A stretch of DNA of 64,000 nt from the NCBI RefSeq assembly GCF_008801915.1, contig NZ_VZOV01000009.1:120544-184543 (forward strand). Reading direction: 5' to 3'. The stretch is from Cupriavidus gilardii. GTDB lineage: Bacteria; Pseudomonadota; Gammaproteobacteria; Burkholderiales; Burkholderiaceae. A program made the translations under genes and the position numbers. Below are positions 25,631 through 35,435 of this stretch, one piece after another (within the stretch, counting starts at the first letter, position 1; every line of letters begins with the position of its first letter). Below the pieces are notes generated by a model that saw only the letters and a list, made by a program, of their open reading frames with translations, had not been told where the DNA came from and ran no database searches.

Positions 25631-27136
25631 CTAGGCCAGGCTGATCCAGGTCGTCTTCAGGTCGGTGTATTTGTCCAGCGCATGCAGCGATTTGTCTCGC
25701 CCCGAGCCGGACTGCTTGACGCCGCCGAACGGCACCGTGATATCGCCGTCCATATAGCAGTTGACCCATACCAGCCCCGCCCGCAGCTGGCGCGACACGC
25801 GATGCGCGCGGGCCAGGTTGGCCGTCCACAGGCCGGAGCCGAGACCATAGGGCGAATCGTTGGCCATGCGCAGCGCCTCTTCCTCGGTGTCGAACACGGT
25901 GACCGCCAGCACCGGCCCGAAAATTTCCTCGCGCACGATCGACAGCGATTGCGCCGGACACTCGAAGATCGTCGGCTGCAGGAAGTAGCCGCCGGTTTCC
26001 GCCCGCACGCGTTGGCCGCCCAGCCTCAACCGTGCCCCTTCGCGCTGGCCCGCCGCCACATACGACATCACGCGATCGAGCTGGCGCGCATCGACGATCG
26101 CGCCCATCGCGGACGCCGGGTCGAGCGGATCGCCGGGCTGCATGTTGGCGGCGCAGGCCTCGAGCTTCGTCATGAACGCGTCGTAGATGCCGCGCTGCAC
26201 GTAGAGACGCGAGCCGGCGATGCAGATCTCGCCCTGGTTGTTGAAGATACCGATCGCGGCGGCCTGCGCCGCGCGGTCCAGGTCCGGGCAATCGTCGAAG
26301 ACGATGTGCGGCGACTTGCCGCCGCATTCGAGCCAGACCCGCTTCAGGTTCGACTGGCCCGCATACTCCATGAAGCGCTTGCCGGTGGCGGTCGAGCCGG
26401 TAAACGCAATGCAATCCACGTCGGGATGCCGGCCCAGTGCCTGCCCCGCCTGAGCGCCCAGTCCCGGCACCACGTTGAACACGCCGGCTGGAATGCCGGC
26501 CTCCTCGGCGAGTGCGGCCAGGCGCAGCGCGCTCAGGGGCGACTGCTCGGCGGGCTTGAGCACCACGCTGTTGCCGGCGGCCAGCGCGGGCGCGACCTTC
26601 CAGCTTGCCATCAGCAGCGGATAGTTCCACGGCACCACGGCCGCGACCACGCCCAGCGGCTCGCGCGTGATGGTGGCCAGCACGTTGGCATCGGTCGGCG
26701 CGATCTCGTCGTAGATCTTGTCGATCGCTTCGGCGTACCACGCGTAGGTGCGCGCCGATTCGGGGATGTCGTACAGCAACGTGTCGGCAATCGGCTTGCC
26801 CATGTCCAGCGTTTCGAGCAGCGCCAGTTCCTCGCGATGCGCATCGATCAGCGCCGCCAGCCGCAGCAGCGTGGCCTTGCGCTCGCGCCGCGGCATGGCC
26901 GCCCAGAGGCCTTGCTCGAAGGCCCTGCGGGCCGCGGCGACCGCGCGGTCCACATCGGCGTCGCCGCATGCAGCCACCTTCGCCAGCACGTTGCCGGTGG
27001 CCGGATCGATGCTGTCGAAGGTGGCGCCATCGGCGGCGTCGGTCCATCGGCCGTCGATATAGGCCTGTCCGCGCAGGTTCGGGACGATCGACTGCGCGCG
27101 TTGGCGCCAATAAGCCGGGTCGTGAAGCTCGCTCAT
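25631..27136 (-). CDS. PuuC-like NAD(P)+ aldehyde dehydrogenase
   Basis: A 501-residue aldehyde dehydrogenase closest in pattern to gamma-glutamyl-gamma-aminobutyraldehyde / betaine-type enzymes. Seen are VPWNYPLLMASWK, TGSTATGKRF, the catalytic Glu in LECGGKSPHIVFDD and the nucleophile in NNQGEICIAGSR. It overlaps the DMT transporter stop (ATGA). With gabT, gabD and the deacetylase upstream it probably oxidises an amino-aldehyde from polyamine or related breakdown; this is inferred from context. Confidence 0.92.
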   Translation of the reverse strand: MSELHDPAYWRQRAQSIVPNLRGQAYIDGRWTDAADGATFDSIDPATGNVLAKVAACGDADVDRAVAAARRAFEQGLWAAMPRRERKATLLRLAALIDAHREELALLETLDMGKPIADTLLYDIPESARTYAWYAEAIDKIYDEIAPTDANVLATITREPLGVVAAVVPWNYPLLMASWKVAPALAAGNSVVLKPAEQSPLSALRLAALAEEAGIPAGVFNVVPGLGAQAGQALGRHPDVDCIAFTGSTATGKRFMEYAGQSNLKRVWLECGGKSPHIVFDDCPDLDRAAQAAAIGIFNNQGEICIAGSRLYVQRGIYDAFMTKLEACAANMQPGDPLDPASAMGAIVDARQLDRVMSYVAAGQREGARLRLGGQRVRAETGGYFLQPTIFECPAQSLSIVREEIFGPVLAVTVFDTEEEALRMANDSPYGLGSGLWTANLARAHRVSRQLRAGLVWVNCYMDGDITVPFGGVKQSGSGRDKSLHALDKYTDLKTTWISLA

Positions 27137-28065
27137 GAAGGTTGCCTCGAATCAATTGAGGAAGGAGAAACCGCCGCTGCCGCGGGTCGCCCCGGCAGCG
27201 TCAATGACAGCCCCGCGGCGACGATCAGCGCAATGCCGCCCATTGCCAGCGCGTCCGGCCAGCGGCCGAACCACCAGGCGCTGTAGACCAGCGCGAGCAG
27301 CAGATGGCAATAGTTCAGCGGTGCCAGCGTGGAAGCCGGCGCGCGCTGCAGCGCCAGGATCAGCAGCACCTGGGCCAGCGCGCTCATGAAGCCCATGGCG
27401 AGGATCGTCAGCCAGTCGACGAGGTCCGGCCACACCGCGGGCAGGAAGAACGGCGCCGGCAAGCCGGTGGCGATCATGCAGATGATCGCCGCGAAGCCGT
27501 ACTGCACCGTCGCATCGACCTTGCCCGCCATGCGCCGGGTCAGCAGTTGCAGCAGCGCGTAGCCAAGCATCGCCGCCACCATCAGCGCCGTGCCGATCCA
27601 CGACAACTGGCCGCCGGGGCGCACGATCAACAGCATGCCGGCGAATCCCGTTGCCACCGCCAGCCACTGACGCGCGCCGACGCGCTCGGCCAGCAACCAC
27701 GGCGACAGCGCCACCACGACCAGCGGCGCCATGAAATAGATCGCGGTCGCTTCGGCCAGCGGCATCCACAGCAGCGCGGTCATGAAGCAGGTACCCATGA
27801 CCGCCAGCATCAGGCCCCGCAACACCAGCAAGCCGCGATGGGGCGTGCGCCAGAAGCGCAGACGGCCCGCGTTCGCCAGCATCGCGATGGCAACGGTGCA
27901 GGTGGCCGCATAACGCACCGCATTGAGGAAGGGCGCCGGATAGCGCCCCACCAGGTGCTTGGCGGTCGCATCGACGGTGGCGAACAACATCACCACGCAC
28001 AGGAACAGCAGGCCCCCGCGCCACCAGCCGGCGCCGTTGCCGGGGACCGGCGCGGCGGCGCTCAC
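27133..28065 (-). CDS. DMT-superfamily (EamA) transporter
   Basis: Ten hydrophobic helices in two EamA halves, 310 residues. GTG start overlapping the preceding stop (GTGA); no nearby ATG would keep the first helix. The second half includes MALAQVLLILALQRAPASTLAPLNYCHLLLALVYSAWWFG. The family exports amino acids and metabolites; in this operon it may relieve build-up of an intermediate or take up substrate. Direction and substrate are not visible. Confidence 0.88.
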   Translation of the reverse strand: MSAAAPVPGNGAGWWRGGLLFLCVVMLFATVDATAKHLVGRYPAPFLNAVRYAATCTVAIAMLANAGRLRFWRTPHRGLLVLRGLMLAVMGTCFMTALLWMPLAEATAIYFMAPLVVVALSPWLLAERVGARQWLAVATGFAGMLLIVRPGGQLSWIGTALMVAAMLGYALLQLLTRRMAGKVDATVQYGFAAIICMIATGLPAPFFLPAVWPDLVDWLTILAMGFMSALAQVLLILALQRAPASTLAPLNYCHLLLALVYSAWWFGRWPDALAMGGIALIVAAGLSLTLPGRPAAAAVSPSSIDSRQPS

Positions 28066-29306
28066 GTGCCCGCCCGCGCCACCATCGCGCCGAGCAGCAC
28101 GTTGGCTCCCGCCTCCAGATGCTCCGGCCTGGCGTCCTCGATCTCGTTGTGGCTGATGCCGTCCTTGCAGGGCACGAAGATCATCGCCGTCGGCGCGACG
28201 CTGGCCATGTAGACCGCGTCATGGCCCGCGCCCGTGACGATGTCCTGATGGCGATAGCCGCGCGCCTCGGCTTCGTTGCGCACGTCGGCGATCAGCTCCG
28301 CGGCGAACGGCGTGGGCGGGAAATACTGCACGTCACGCACATCGACCTCCAGTGCCGTGCCCGTGGTGGTACCGGCGGCCAGCGACGCGCAAGCCGCGCG
28401 AAAGCGCGCATCCATCTCGGCCAGCCGGGCCGCATCCTCGTGGCGCAGGTCCACCGTGAACGTCACGGCGCCGGGAATCACGTTGCGCGAGGCCGGATGG
28501 GCATGGACCACGCCGACGGTGCCGCGGCCGTGCGGCGCGAAATCGTTGGCGATGCGCACGACTTCCTGCATCAGGAAGGTGGCGCCATACAGCGCATCGC
28601 GCCGCAGCGGCATCGGCGTGGGGCCGGCATGGGCTTCCATGCCGGTCACCGTCACGTCGTACCAGCGCAGGCCCAGCGAGCCGGTTACCACGCCGATCAC
28701 GTTGTCCGCGGCCTCCAGGATCGGGCCTTGCTCGATATGCGCCTCGAAATAGGCGCCGACCTTGCGGCCTCCGACCTCGGCGCTGCCGGCATAGCCGATC
28801 GCCCGCAATTCGTCCTCGACCCGCTTGCCGTCGCGGTCGGTAGCGTCCAGCGCCATCTGCAACGGGAAGATGCCGGCGAACACGCCGGAGCCCATCATCA
28901 CCGGCACGAAGCGCGTGCCTTCCTCGTTGGTCCAGATCGCCACCTCGAGCGGGGCCTCGGTCTGGATGCCGCGATCGTTGAGCGTGCGTATCACCTCCAG
29001 CCCGGCCAGCACGCCGAAACACCCGTCGAACTTGCCGCCGGTCGGCTGCGTGTCGATATGGCTGCCGGTCATCACCGGTGGCAGCGCGTCGTTGCGGCCT
29101 GCGCGTCGGCCAAATATATTGCCGACCTTGTCTACCGTCACGGTCAGGCCGGCTTCGCGCATCCAGCCGGTCACCAGGTCGCGCCCCTGACCGTCCAGCT
29201 CGGTCAGCGCCAGCCGCGCGTTGCCTCCCCTGGGCGTCGCGCCGATGCGCGCCAGCGCCATTAGCGAATCCCACAGCCGCTGGCCGTCGATCTTCAGTGT
29301 CGTCAT
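28062..29306 (-). CDS. Zn-dependent amidohydrolase (N-carbamoylase/allantoate type, M20)
   Basis: A 414-residue enzyme of the HyuC/AllC/beta-ureidopropionase group. Motifs: MTGSHIDTQPTGGKFDGCFGVLAG (metal His/Asp), WTNEEGTRFVPVMMGSGVF (catalytic Glu), EAHIEQGPILE and a late GAGHDAVYMA. It cleaves N-carbamoyl or ureido groups from amino acids. Its place between a transporter and a deacetylase suggests it removes an N-substituent from the imported compound; the exact bond is not known. Confidence 0.9.
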   Translation of the reverse strand: MTTLKIDGQRLWDSLMALARIGATPRGGNARLALTELDGQGRDLVTGWMREAGLTVTVDKVGNIFGRRAGRNDALPPVMTGSHIDTQPTGGKFDGCFGVLAGLEVIRTLNDRGIQTEAPLEVAIWTNEEGTRFVPVMMGSGVFAGIFPLQMALDATDRDGKRVEDELRAIGYAGSAEVGGRKVGAYFEAHIEQGPILEAADNVIGVVTGSLGLRWYDVTVTGMEAHAGPTPMPLRRDALYGATFLMQEVVRIANDFAPHGRGTVGVVHAHPASRNVIPGAVTFTVDLRHEDAARLAEMDARFRAACASLAAGTTTGTALEVDVRDVQYFPPTPFAAELIADVRNEAEARGYRHQDIVTGAGHDAVYMASVAPTAMIFVPCKDGISHNEIEDARPEHLEAGANVLLGAMVARAGT

Positions 29307-29330
29307 CGTGTTCTCCTCGGGAGGCGGTGC

Positions 29331-30401
29331 TCAGGCCATCGCCGGCGCGAAGCCCGACAGGAAGGCATCCAGCGCGGGGCCGATGGCCTCGACCTCGTAG
29401 CCGCCCTCCTGCACCACGACCGTCGGCACGCCGAGCGCATGGATGCGTTCGCCGATGCCGCGGTAGCCGTCCATGCCGACGGCCAGCACGCTGATGGGGT
29501 CGTCCACATAGGTATCGAAGCCAAGCGACAGCACCAGCGCCTGCGGCCGGTAGTCGCGCAGCGCGTCGAGCGCGCTGTCGAGCGCGGCCAGGAAGCCGGC
29601 GTCGCCGGTGCCGTGCGGCAGCGGGAAGTTCAGGTTGTAGCCATAGCCCGCGCCGTAGCCGCGCTCGTTGGCATAGCCGGTATAGAACGGGTAGTAGCCG
29701 GCCGGGTCGGCATGCAGCGAGATCGTCATCACGTCCGAGCGCTGGTAGAAGATCTGCTGCGTGCCGTCGCCGTGATGCGCGTCGACATCGAGCACCGCGA
29801 CCTTGCCGAAGCGCTTGAGCAGCCCCTGCGCGGCAATCGCGGCGTTGTTGACGTAGCAGAAGCCGCCGGCTCGGTCGCTGTGCGCGTGATGGCCGGAGGG
29901 CCGGCAAAGCGCGTACGCCATGCCGCCATCGGGCTGTTCGCAGACATAGTCCGCCGCCGCCACCGCGCTGTGGGCCGAGCGCAGGATCGACAGCCAGCTG
30001 TGCGGGCCGAGCGGGCAGCTCAGGTCGCCCAGGTAATACCCCGCCTGCGCGATCACCGAGTCGGTCGGGCAATCGGGCCGGCGGCTCTGGTCCAGCTTGC
30101 CGTTGTGGTACGGCGAAAGGTTGGGCAGCACTTCGATGCCAGGTTCGAAGCCGGGGCGCGCCAGCGCCTGCCAACGCTCGTAGGCCTGACACAGGAAATC
30201 GAGATAGGCGGCGCTGTGCACCGCTTCCAGCGGCGCGCGGCCGTAGTCCGGCGCGACGGCCAGATCGATGCCGCGCGCGGCAAGCGCGGCCTGCAGCGCG
30301 GCCGCGCGTGCGGGCACGTCGGTCGGCTCGCACAGCCGGCCCGCGCGCATGAACTGGCGGGGCTGATGGAGCAACTGGTCATCCGAGAAGAAAGCACGCA
30401 T
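29331..30401 (-). CDS. HDAC-family deacetylase (acetylpolyamine amidohydrolase-like)
   Basis: A 356-residue arginase-fold zinc hydrolase. Motifs: RPSGHHAH (His171/His172), zinc ligands in DVDAHHGDGTQ (Asp207, His209), a third ligand in SLGFDTYVDDP, and EGGYE with the transition-state Tyr nearby. Bacterial members of this subgroup remove acetyl from acetylated polyamines and similar amines. Next to gabT/gabD and aldehyde dehydrogenases, deacetylation of an N-acetyl-amine to feed a GABA-type route is the best reading (inference). Confidence 0.9.
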   Translation of the reverse strand: MRAFFSDDQLLHQPRQFMRAGRLCEPTDVPARAAALQAALAARGIDLAVAPDYGRAPLEAVHSAAYLDFLCQAYERWQALARPGFEPGIEVLPNLSPYHNGKLDQSRRPDCPTDSVIAQAGYYLGDLSCPLGPHSWLSILRSAHSAVAAADYVCEQPDGGMAYALCRPSGHHAHSDRAGGFCYVNNAAIAAQGLLKRFGKVAVLDVDAHHGDGTQQIFYQRSDVMTISLHADPAGYYPFYTGYANERGYGAGYGYNLNFPLPHGTGDAGFLAALDSALDALRDYRPQALVLSLGFDTYVDDPISVLAVGMDGYRGIGERIHALGVPTVVVQEGGYEVEAIGPALDAFLSGFAPAMA

Positions 30402-30458
30402 ATCGTAGGTGTGGGTTGTCGAGCGGCGGTCGAGGGTGGCGCGCGCAGCGCGACGCGA

Positions 30459-32201
30459 TCAGGCGGCCGCCTCCGCCTGGCGCGCCAGCGCCGCTGCGCG
30501 AATCTGCGACAACGTCATGCCGGGCGCGATGCCGTCGGGGTCGTAGCGCAGTTCGAGCAGCGCGGGCAGACGCTGCGTATGGGCAAAGTCGAGCGCCCTC
30601 GCCAACGCCGGGCCGAACTCGGCGTCGCTTTGCACCACCTCGCCGTGGCCGCGATAGGCGCGCACCAGCTCGCTGAAGTCCGGGTTGTCGAAGCCGAGCG
30701 CGATGGTGCGGCCGGGGAACTCGCGCTCCTGGTGCGCGCGGATGGTTCCCCACATGCCGTTGTTGAATACCAGCACGACGATGCCGAGCCGGTACTGCAT
30801 CGCCACGCCGAGCTCCTGCAGGTTCATCTGGAAGCAGCCGTCGCCGGCGTAGCACACCACGGTGCGGTCCGGATATTCGAGCTTGGCCGAGATCGCGGCC
30901 GGCAGCCCGTACCCCATCGATCCCACGGTCGGCGCGAGGCTGGTGCCAACGCCCTGAAAGCGGTGGTAGGCATGCGCGAACAGCGCGTAGTTGCCGGCGC
31001 CCACCGTGATGCAGGCGTCAAGGGGCACGTGGTCGCGCACATGGCAGGCGACGGCATTCAGGTTCAGCGGACCGGGTGCGGATGCCGGCTCCTGCTGCGC
31101 CAGGTAGTCGCCGCGCGCCGCGCGGGTCTGGCTGGCCCACGCCGGTTCGGCTGCGGGCCGCAGCGTGTCGACGGCCTGTGCGAACGACACGACGTCGGCG
31201 ACGATCGGCAGCGCAGGCTGGAATACGCGCCCGAGCTCGTTGGCGTCGGGATAGACATGCACCAGCCGCTGGCGCGGCAGCGGGCTCTCCACCAGCGTGT
31301 AGCCTTCGGTGGTCGCCTCGCCCATCCGCGTGTTCACCGCGATCAGCAGATCGGCATCGCGGATGCGCGCGCGCAGCGCCTCGCCCATGCCCCAGCCGAC
31401 ATGGCCGACAAAATTCGGATGATGGTTGTCGAAGCACTCCAGCCGGCGCCAGGCCGCGCCGACCGGCAAGGCAAAGCGCTCGGCGAAGCCTTCGATCTGG
31501 CGCATCGCTTGCGGCGTCCAGCCGGAGCCGCCAACCAGCAGGAACGGCCGCCGCGCCTGCGTCAGCAGCGTGCCGAGCGACGCCAGTGCCGCCGGGGTCG
31601 GTGCTGCATACGAACGCTGGTAGCGCGGCAGATCGGGCACCGTGGCCTTGCCCCACAGCGTATCCTCCGGCAGCGCCAGCACCACAGGCCCGGGCCGGCC
31701 GCTGGTCGCCACCGCAAAGGCGCGCGCGATGAACTCCGGGATACGGTCGGTGCGGTCGATCTGCGCGACCCACTTCGCCATCTCGCCGAACATGCGGCGA
31801 TAGTCGATCTCCTGGAACGCCTCGCGCTCGATGAAGTCGTTGCCGACCTGGCCGACGAACAGGATCATCGGCGTCGAGTCCTGATAGGCGGTGTGCACCG
31901 CGATGCTGGCATTGGTCGCGCCAGGACCGCGGGTCACGAAGCAGATGCCGGGCTCCCCGGTCAGCTTGCCGTAGGCCTCGGCCATATAGCCCGCGCCGCT
32001 TTCCTGGCGGCAGACCACCGGCTGGATCGCGTCCTGATGGTCGTAGAGCGCATCGATGCAAGGCAGATAGCTTTCGCCGGGCACCAGGAACACGCGCTTG
32101 ACGCCATGGATGCGCAGCTGCTGGACCAGGATCTGGCCGCCATTGCGCTCGCGCAGCGGTTGGCCGTCCACGGGGCGGCTCTGTGTGGACGCTTCGGTCA
32201 T
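30459..32201 (-). CDS. Thiamine-pyrophosphate enzyme, acetolactate-synthase family
   Basis: A 580-residue TPP enzyme with three domains. Catalytic Glu in VVCRQESGAGYMAEAYGKLTG; TPP/Mg motif CYAGDGCFQMNLQELGVAMQYRLGIVVLVFNN. The N-terminus begins after a short polar leader; the start at 32201 overlaps the cupin stop. The family covers acetolactate synthases and 2-oxoacid decarboxylases such as the 2-ketoarginine decarboxylase AruI. No small regulatory ilvH subunit lies nearby, so a catabolic decarboxylase or lyase is likelier than isoleucine/valine synthesis. Substrate unknown. Confidence 0.9.
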   Translation of the reverse strand: MTEASTQSRPVDGQPLRERNGGQILVQQLRIHGVKRVFLVPGESYLPCIDALYDHQDAIQPVVCRQESGAGYMAEAYGKLTGEPGICFVTRGPGATNASIAVHTAYQDSTPMILFVGQVGNDFIEREAFQEIDYRRMFGEMAKWVAQIDRTDRIPEFIARAFAVATSGRPGPVVLALPEDTLWGKATVPDLPRYQRSYAAPTPAALASLGTLLTQARRPFLLVGGSGWTPQAMRQIEGFAERFALPVGAAWRRLECFDNHHPNFVGHVGWGMGEALRARIRDADLLIAVNTRMGEATTEGYTLVESPLPRQRLVHVYPDANELGRVFQPALPIVADVVSFAQAVDTLRPAAEPAWASQTRAARGDYLAQQEPASAPGPLNLNAVACHVRDHVPLDACITVGAGNYALFAHAYHRFQGVGTSLAPTVGSMGYGLPAAISAKLEYPDRTVVCYAGDGCFQMNLQELGVAMQYRLGIVVLVFNNGMWGTIRAHQEREFPGRTIALGFDNPDFSELVRAYRGHGEVVQSDAEFGPALARALDFAHTQRLPALLELRYDPDGIAPGMTLSQIRAAALARQAEAAA

Positions 32202-32536
32202 GGATTGGCTCCGTGTGCAACCGTGCAAGGCGGCGATGCCGCGCCCGCCGCCGTCTTGATCTCGATCTCGACGAACACGCATTCGCCTTCGTGCGCGTTG
32301 ATCACGTTGTGTTCGACGCCGGCCGGCCGCGAATACGCGCGTCCGGCCACCAGCTGGCTGGTGACCTCGCCTTCCGGCGTCTGCAGCAGCAGCGGGCCGG
32401 TCGTCATCGGCACCACCACGTAGTCGTAGCCATGCCGGTGAAAACCGGTCTCCGCGCCGGGCGCGAAGCGCCATTCGGTGACGATCACACGCTCGTTGTC
32501 GACCTGCACGGTCGGCACTGCCTGAGGTCTGCTCAT
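32198..32536 (-). CDS. Small cupin-domain protein
   Basis: A 112-residue single-domain cupin. Motif 1 is APGAETGFHRHGYDYVVVPMTTG (His/His/Tyr metal site) and motif 2 is AGRAYSRPAGVEHNVIN. It overlaps the TPP-enzyme start by 4 bp, indicating coupled expression. Such stand-alone cupins may be isomerases, dioxygenases or ligand sensors; none is favoured by the sequence. Confidence 0.85.
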   Translation of the reverse strand: MSRPQAVPTVQVDNERVIVTEWRFAPGAETGFHRHGYDYVVVPMTTGPLLLQTPEGEVTSQLVAGRAYSRPAGVEHNVINAHEGECVFVEIEIKTAAGAASPPCTVAHGANP

Positions 32537-32573
32537 GTTGGGGCTCGCATTGGGGTTCGGTGGTGCGGCGGCT

Positions 32574-32601
32574 GCCGGCTATCGGCTATCGGCTGTCGGC
32601 T
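32574..32601. repeat. 7-bp tandem repeat after gabD
   Basis: Four units of [AG][TC]CGGCT in a row (GCCGGCT, ATCGGCT, ATCGGCT, GTCGGCT) fill the gap directly past the gabD stop and before the cupin start. Non-coding; similar in kind to the arrays after cydB and after the FAD-dehydrogenase gene. Confidence 0.8.
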
Positions 32602-32602
32602 C

Positions 32603-34060
32603 TCAGCGGTCGATGCCGCCCATGCACAGGTACTTGATTTCGAGATAGTCCTCGATGCCGTATCGCGAACCCTCCCGGCCCAGGCCCGATTGCTTGACCC
32701 CACCGAACGGTGCGACCTCGTTCGAGATCAGGCCGGTGTTGATGCCGACCATGCCGTACTCCAGCGCTTCGGCGACGCGCCAGATGCGGCCGATATCGCG
32801 GCTGTAGAAGTACGAGGCCAGACCGAATTCGGTGTCGTTGGCCATGCCGACCACCTCGTCGTCGGTATGGAAACGGAACAGCGGCGCCAGCGGGCCGAAC
32901 GTTTCCTCCTTTGCGACGCGCATCGCCGGTGTCACGTCGGCCAGCACGGTCGGCTCGAAGAAGGTACCGCCGATCGAATGCCGCTTGCCGCCCGCCAGCA
33001 CGCGCGCGCCCTTGTCCAGCGCATCGGCGATATGCGACTCGACCTTGGCGACCGCGTCCTCGTTGATCAGCGGACCCTGCAGCACGCCGGGCTCGACGCC
33101 ATTGCCGACCTTGAGCTGCGCGACCGCGGCCACCAGCTTGCGGGCGAAGGCGTCATAGACCTTGTCGTGCACGTACAGCCGGTTCGCGCAGACGCAGGTC
33201 TGTCCGGCGTTGCGATACTTCGATGCAATGGCGCCCTCCACCGCCGCGTCGAGATCGGCATCGTCGAACACGATGAACGGCGCATTGCCGCCGAGCTCCA
33301 GCGACAGCTTTTTGATGGTGTCGGCGGACTGGCGCATCAGGATGCGGCCGACCTCGGTCGAGCCGGTGAAGGTCAGCTTGCGCACCACCGGATTGGCGGT
33401 CAGCTCGCCGCCGATCGCGACAGCGTCGCCGGTCACCACGCTGAACACGCCCGCCGGCACACCGGCGCGCTCGGCCAGCACCGCGAGGGCGAGCGCCGAC
33501 AGCGGCGTATCCTCGGCTGGCTTGAGCACCATCGTGCAGCCGGCCGCCAGCGCAGGGCCGACCTTGCGCGTGATCATCGCCAGCGGGAAATTCCACGGCG
33601 TGATGGCCGCGCAGACGCCGACCGGCTCCTTGACCACCACCAGCCGGCGGTCCGCCATCGGCGATGCCAGCACATCGCCGCAGACGCGCTTGCCTTCCTC
33701 GGCAAACCACTCGAGGAACGAGGCGGCGTAGACCACTTCGCCCCTGGCCTCGGCCAGCGGCTTGCCCTGCTCGGTGGTCATCAGCAGCGCGAGGTCGTCG
33801 GCGTGCGCCAGCATCAGTTCATGCCACTTGCGCAGGATCTGGCTGCGCTCGCGCGCGGTGCGGCGCCGCCAGTCGATCTGCGCGACGCGCGCGGCCTCGA
33901 TGGCGCGCCGCGTCTCGGCGGCGCCCATCATCGGCACCTTGCCGATCGGCGCACCGGTGGCGGGGTTCGTGACGACGAAGGACTCGCCGCGGTCGGCGTC
34001 GATCCAGGCGCCGCCAACCAGGGCCTGCGCACGCAGCAGGCCGGTATCGTTCAGTTGCAT
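32603..34060 (-). CDS. gabD: NAD(P)+-dependent succinate-semialdehyde dehydrogenase
   Basis: A 485-residue aldehyde dehydrogenase of the GabD branch. Features: ITPWNFPLAMITRKVGPALAAGCT, FTGSTEVGRILM, the catalytic Glu in LELGGNAPFIVFDDADLD, and the nucleophile in NAGQTCVCANR, which has the extra Cys two residues on that is typical of SSADH. It turns succinate semialdehyde into succinate for the TCA cycle. ATG at 34060 is chosen over an in-frame TTG one codon earlier. It directly follows gabT on the same strand, so GABA to succinate is complete here. Confidence 0.94.
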   Translation of the reverse strand: MQLNDTGLLRAQALVGGAWIDADRGESFVVTNPATGAPIGKVPMMGAAETRRAIEAARVAQIDWRRRTARERSQILRKWHELMLAHADDLALLMTTEQGKPLAEARGEVVYAASFLEWFAEEGKRVCGDVLASPMADRRLVVVKEPVGVCAAITPWNFPLAMITRKVGPALAAGCTMVLKPAEDTPLSALALAVLAERAGVPAGVFSVVTGDAVAIGGELTANPVVRKLTFTGSTEVGRILMRQSADTIKKLSLELGGNAPFIVFDDADLDAAVEGAIASKYRNAGQTCVCANRLYVHDKVYDAFARKLVAAVAQLKVGNGVEPGVLQGPLINEDAVAKVESHIADALDKGARVLAGGKRHSIGGTFFEPTVLADVTPAMRVAKEETFGPLAPLFRFHTDDEVVGMANDTEFGLASYFYSRDIGRIWRVAEALEYGMVGINTGLISNEVAPFGGVKQSGLGREGSRYGIEDYLEIKYLCMGGIDR

Positions 34061-34093
34061 CAATCGCTCCGGAAATTGGGCCGCGGATGTCGA

Positions 34094-35356
34094 TCAGCGG
34101 GCCAGCACGTCGGCCAGGATGTCCAGCCCTTCGTCCATCACCGCATCGGGAATGGTCAGCGGGAACAGGAAGCGGATCACGTTGCCGTGCACGCCGCACG
34201 ACAGCAGCAGCAGGCCCTTCTGCAGCGCGCGGTTCTGTACCTCGCGCGTGAACTCGGCATCGGGACTGCCGTCGGCCTGCTGGAACTCCACCGCGACCAT
34301 CGCGCCGAGCCCTCGCACTTGCGCGATCTGCGGCACGCGCGGGCGCAGGCTGTGCAGCCGGTCCATCAGCCGCTGGCCGAGGGCGGCGCCGCGCGCGATC
34401 AGGTTCTCCTCTTCCAGCACCTCGAGCACCGCCAGGGCCGAGGCGACGGCCAGCGGATTGCCTGCATAGGTGCCGCCGAGCCCGCCCGGCGCCGGCGCGT
34501 CCATGATCTCGGCGCGGCCACACACCGCCGACAGCGGCATGCCGCCGGCCAGGCTCTTGGCCATCGTGGTCAGATCCGGCGCCACGCCGTAATGCTCCAT
34601 CGCAAACAGCTTGCCGGTGCGGCCGAAACCGGTCTGCACTTCGTCGGCGATCAGCAGGATGCCGTGCTCGTCGCAGAGCGCGCGCAGCGCCTTGACGAAG
34701 GCGGCGGGCGCGACATTGAAGCCGCCCTCGCCCTGCACCGGCTCGAAGATGATGGCGGCGACCCGTTTCGGATCGACGTCGGCCTTGAACAGGACTTGCA
34801 GCGCCTTCAGCGAGTCGTCGACCGACACGCCGTGCAGCTCGCATGGGTAAGGCGCGTGATAGACCTCGCCCGGGAACGGACCGAAGCCGACCTTGTAGGG
34901 CACGACCTTGCCGGTCAGCGCCATGCCCATCATCGTGCGGCCATGAAAGCCGCCGGAAAATGCGATCACCGCGGGTCGCCCGGTGGCGGAGCGGGCGATC
35001 TTGATGGCGTTCTCGACCGCCTCGGCGCCGGTGGTGAAGAACGCGGTCTTCTTGGCCCACTGGCCCGGCGCGCGCTGGTTGATCTTCTCGGCGAGTTCGA
35101 TATAGCTGGCATAGGGCACGATCTGGTAAGCGGTATGGGTGAACCGTTCCAGCTGCTTCTGCACGGCTGCCACCAGCCGCGGGTGGCGGTGGCCGGTGTT
35201 CAGCACCGCGATGCCGGCCGCGAAGTCGATAAAACGGCGGCCTTCGACATCCCAGATCTCCGAATTCTCGGCCCGTTCGGCGTAGAAATTGCACATCACG
35301 CCCACGCCGCGGGGCGTGGCGGCATCCTTGCGGCGGACCAGTTCGGCATTCTTCAT
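34094..35356 (-). CDS. gabT: 4-aminobutyrate aminotransferase
   Basis: PLP enzyme of class III, 420 residues, moving the amino group of GABA to 2-oxoglutarate and giving succinate semialdehyde. Motifs: GAEAVENAIKIAR, FSGGFHGRTMMGMALTGK, ADEVQTGFGRTGKLFAMEH and the PLP lysine in TTMAKSLAGGMPL. The start at 35356 is decided by a GGAGAA site; an in-frame ATG farther up (35428) adds a non-conserved leader. It precedes gabD by 33 bp. 5-aminovalerate is a possible further substrate. Confidence 0.95.
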   Translation of the reverse strand: MKNAELVRRKDAATPRGVGVMCNFYAERAENSEIWDVEGRRFIDFAAGIAVLNTGHRHPRLVAAVQKQLERFTHTAYQIVPYASYIELAEKINQRAPGQWAKKTAFFTTGAEAVENAIKIARSATGRPAVIAFSGGFHGRTMMGMALTGKVVPYKVGFGPFPGEVYHAPYPCELHGVSVDDSLKALQVLFKADVDPKRVAAIIFEPVQGEGGFNVAPAAFVKALRALCDEHGILLIADEVQTGFGRTGKLFAMEHYGVAPDLTTMAKSLAGGMPLSAVCGRAEIMDAPAPGGLGGTYAGNPLAVASALAVLEVLEEENLIARGAALGQRLMDRLHSLRPRVPQIAQVRGLGAMVAVEFQQADGSPDAEFTREVQNRALQKGLLLLSCGVHGNVIRFLFPLTIPDAVMDEGLDILADVLAR

Positions 35357-35435
35357 CGTGTTCTCCATGGGGCTTCGGGTTGGGCGCACGGACGGCATCC
35401 GGGCATGCGGGCTTGCCGGCCGGGCCAATGCGTTG

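Noticed and set aside
30459..32201. TPP enzyme as IlvB/IlvG for branched-chain amino acid synthesis
   Set aside because: No regulatory subunit or ilv genes nearby and the genomic setting is catabolic.
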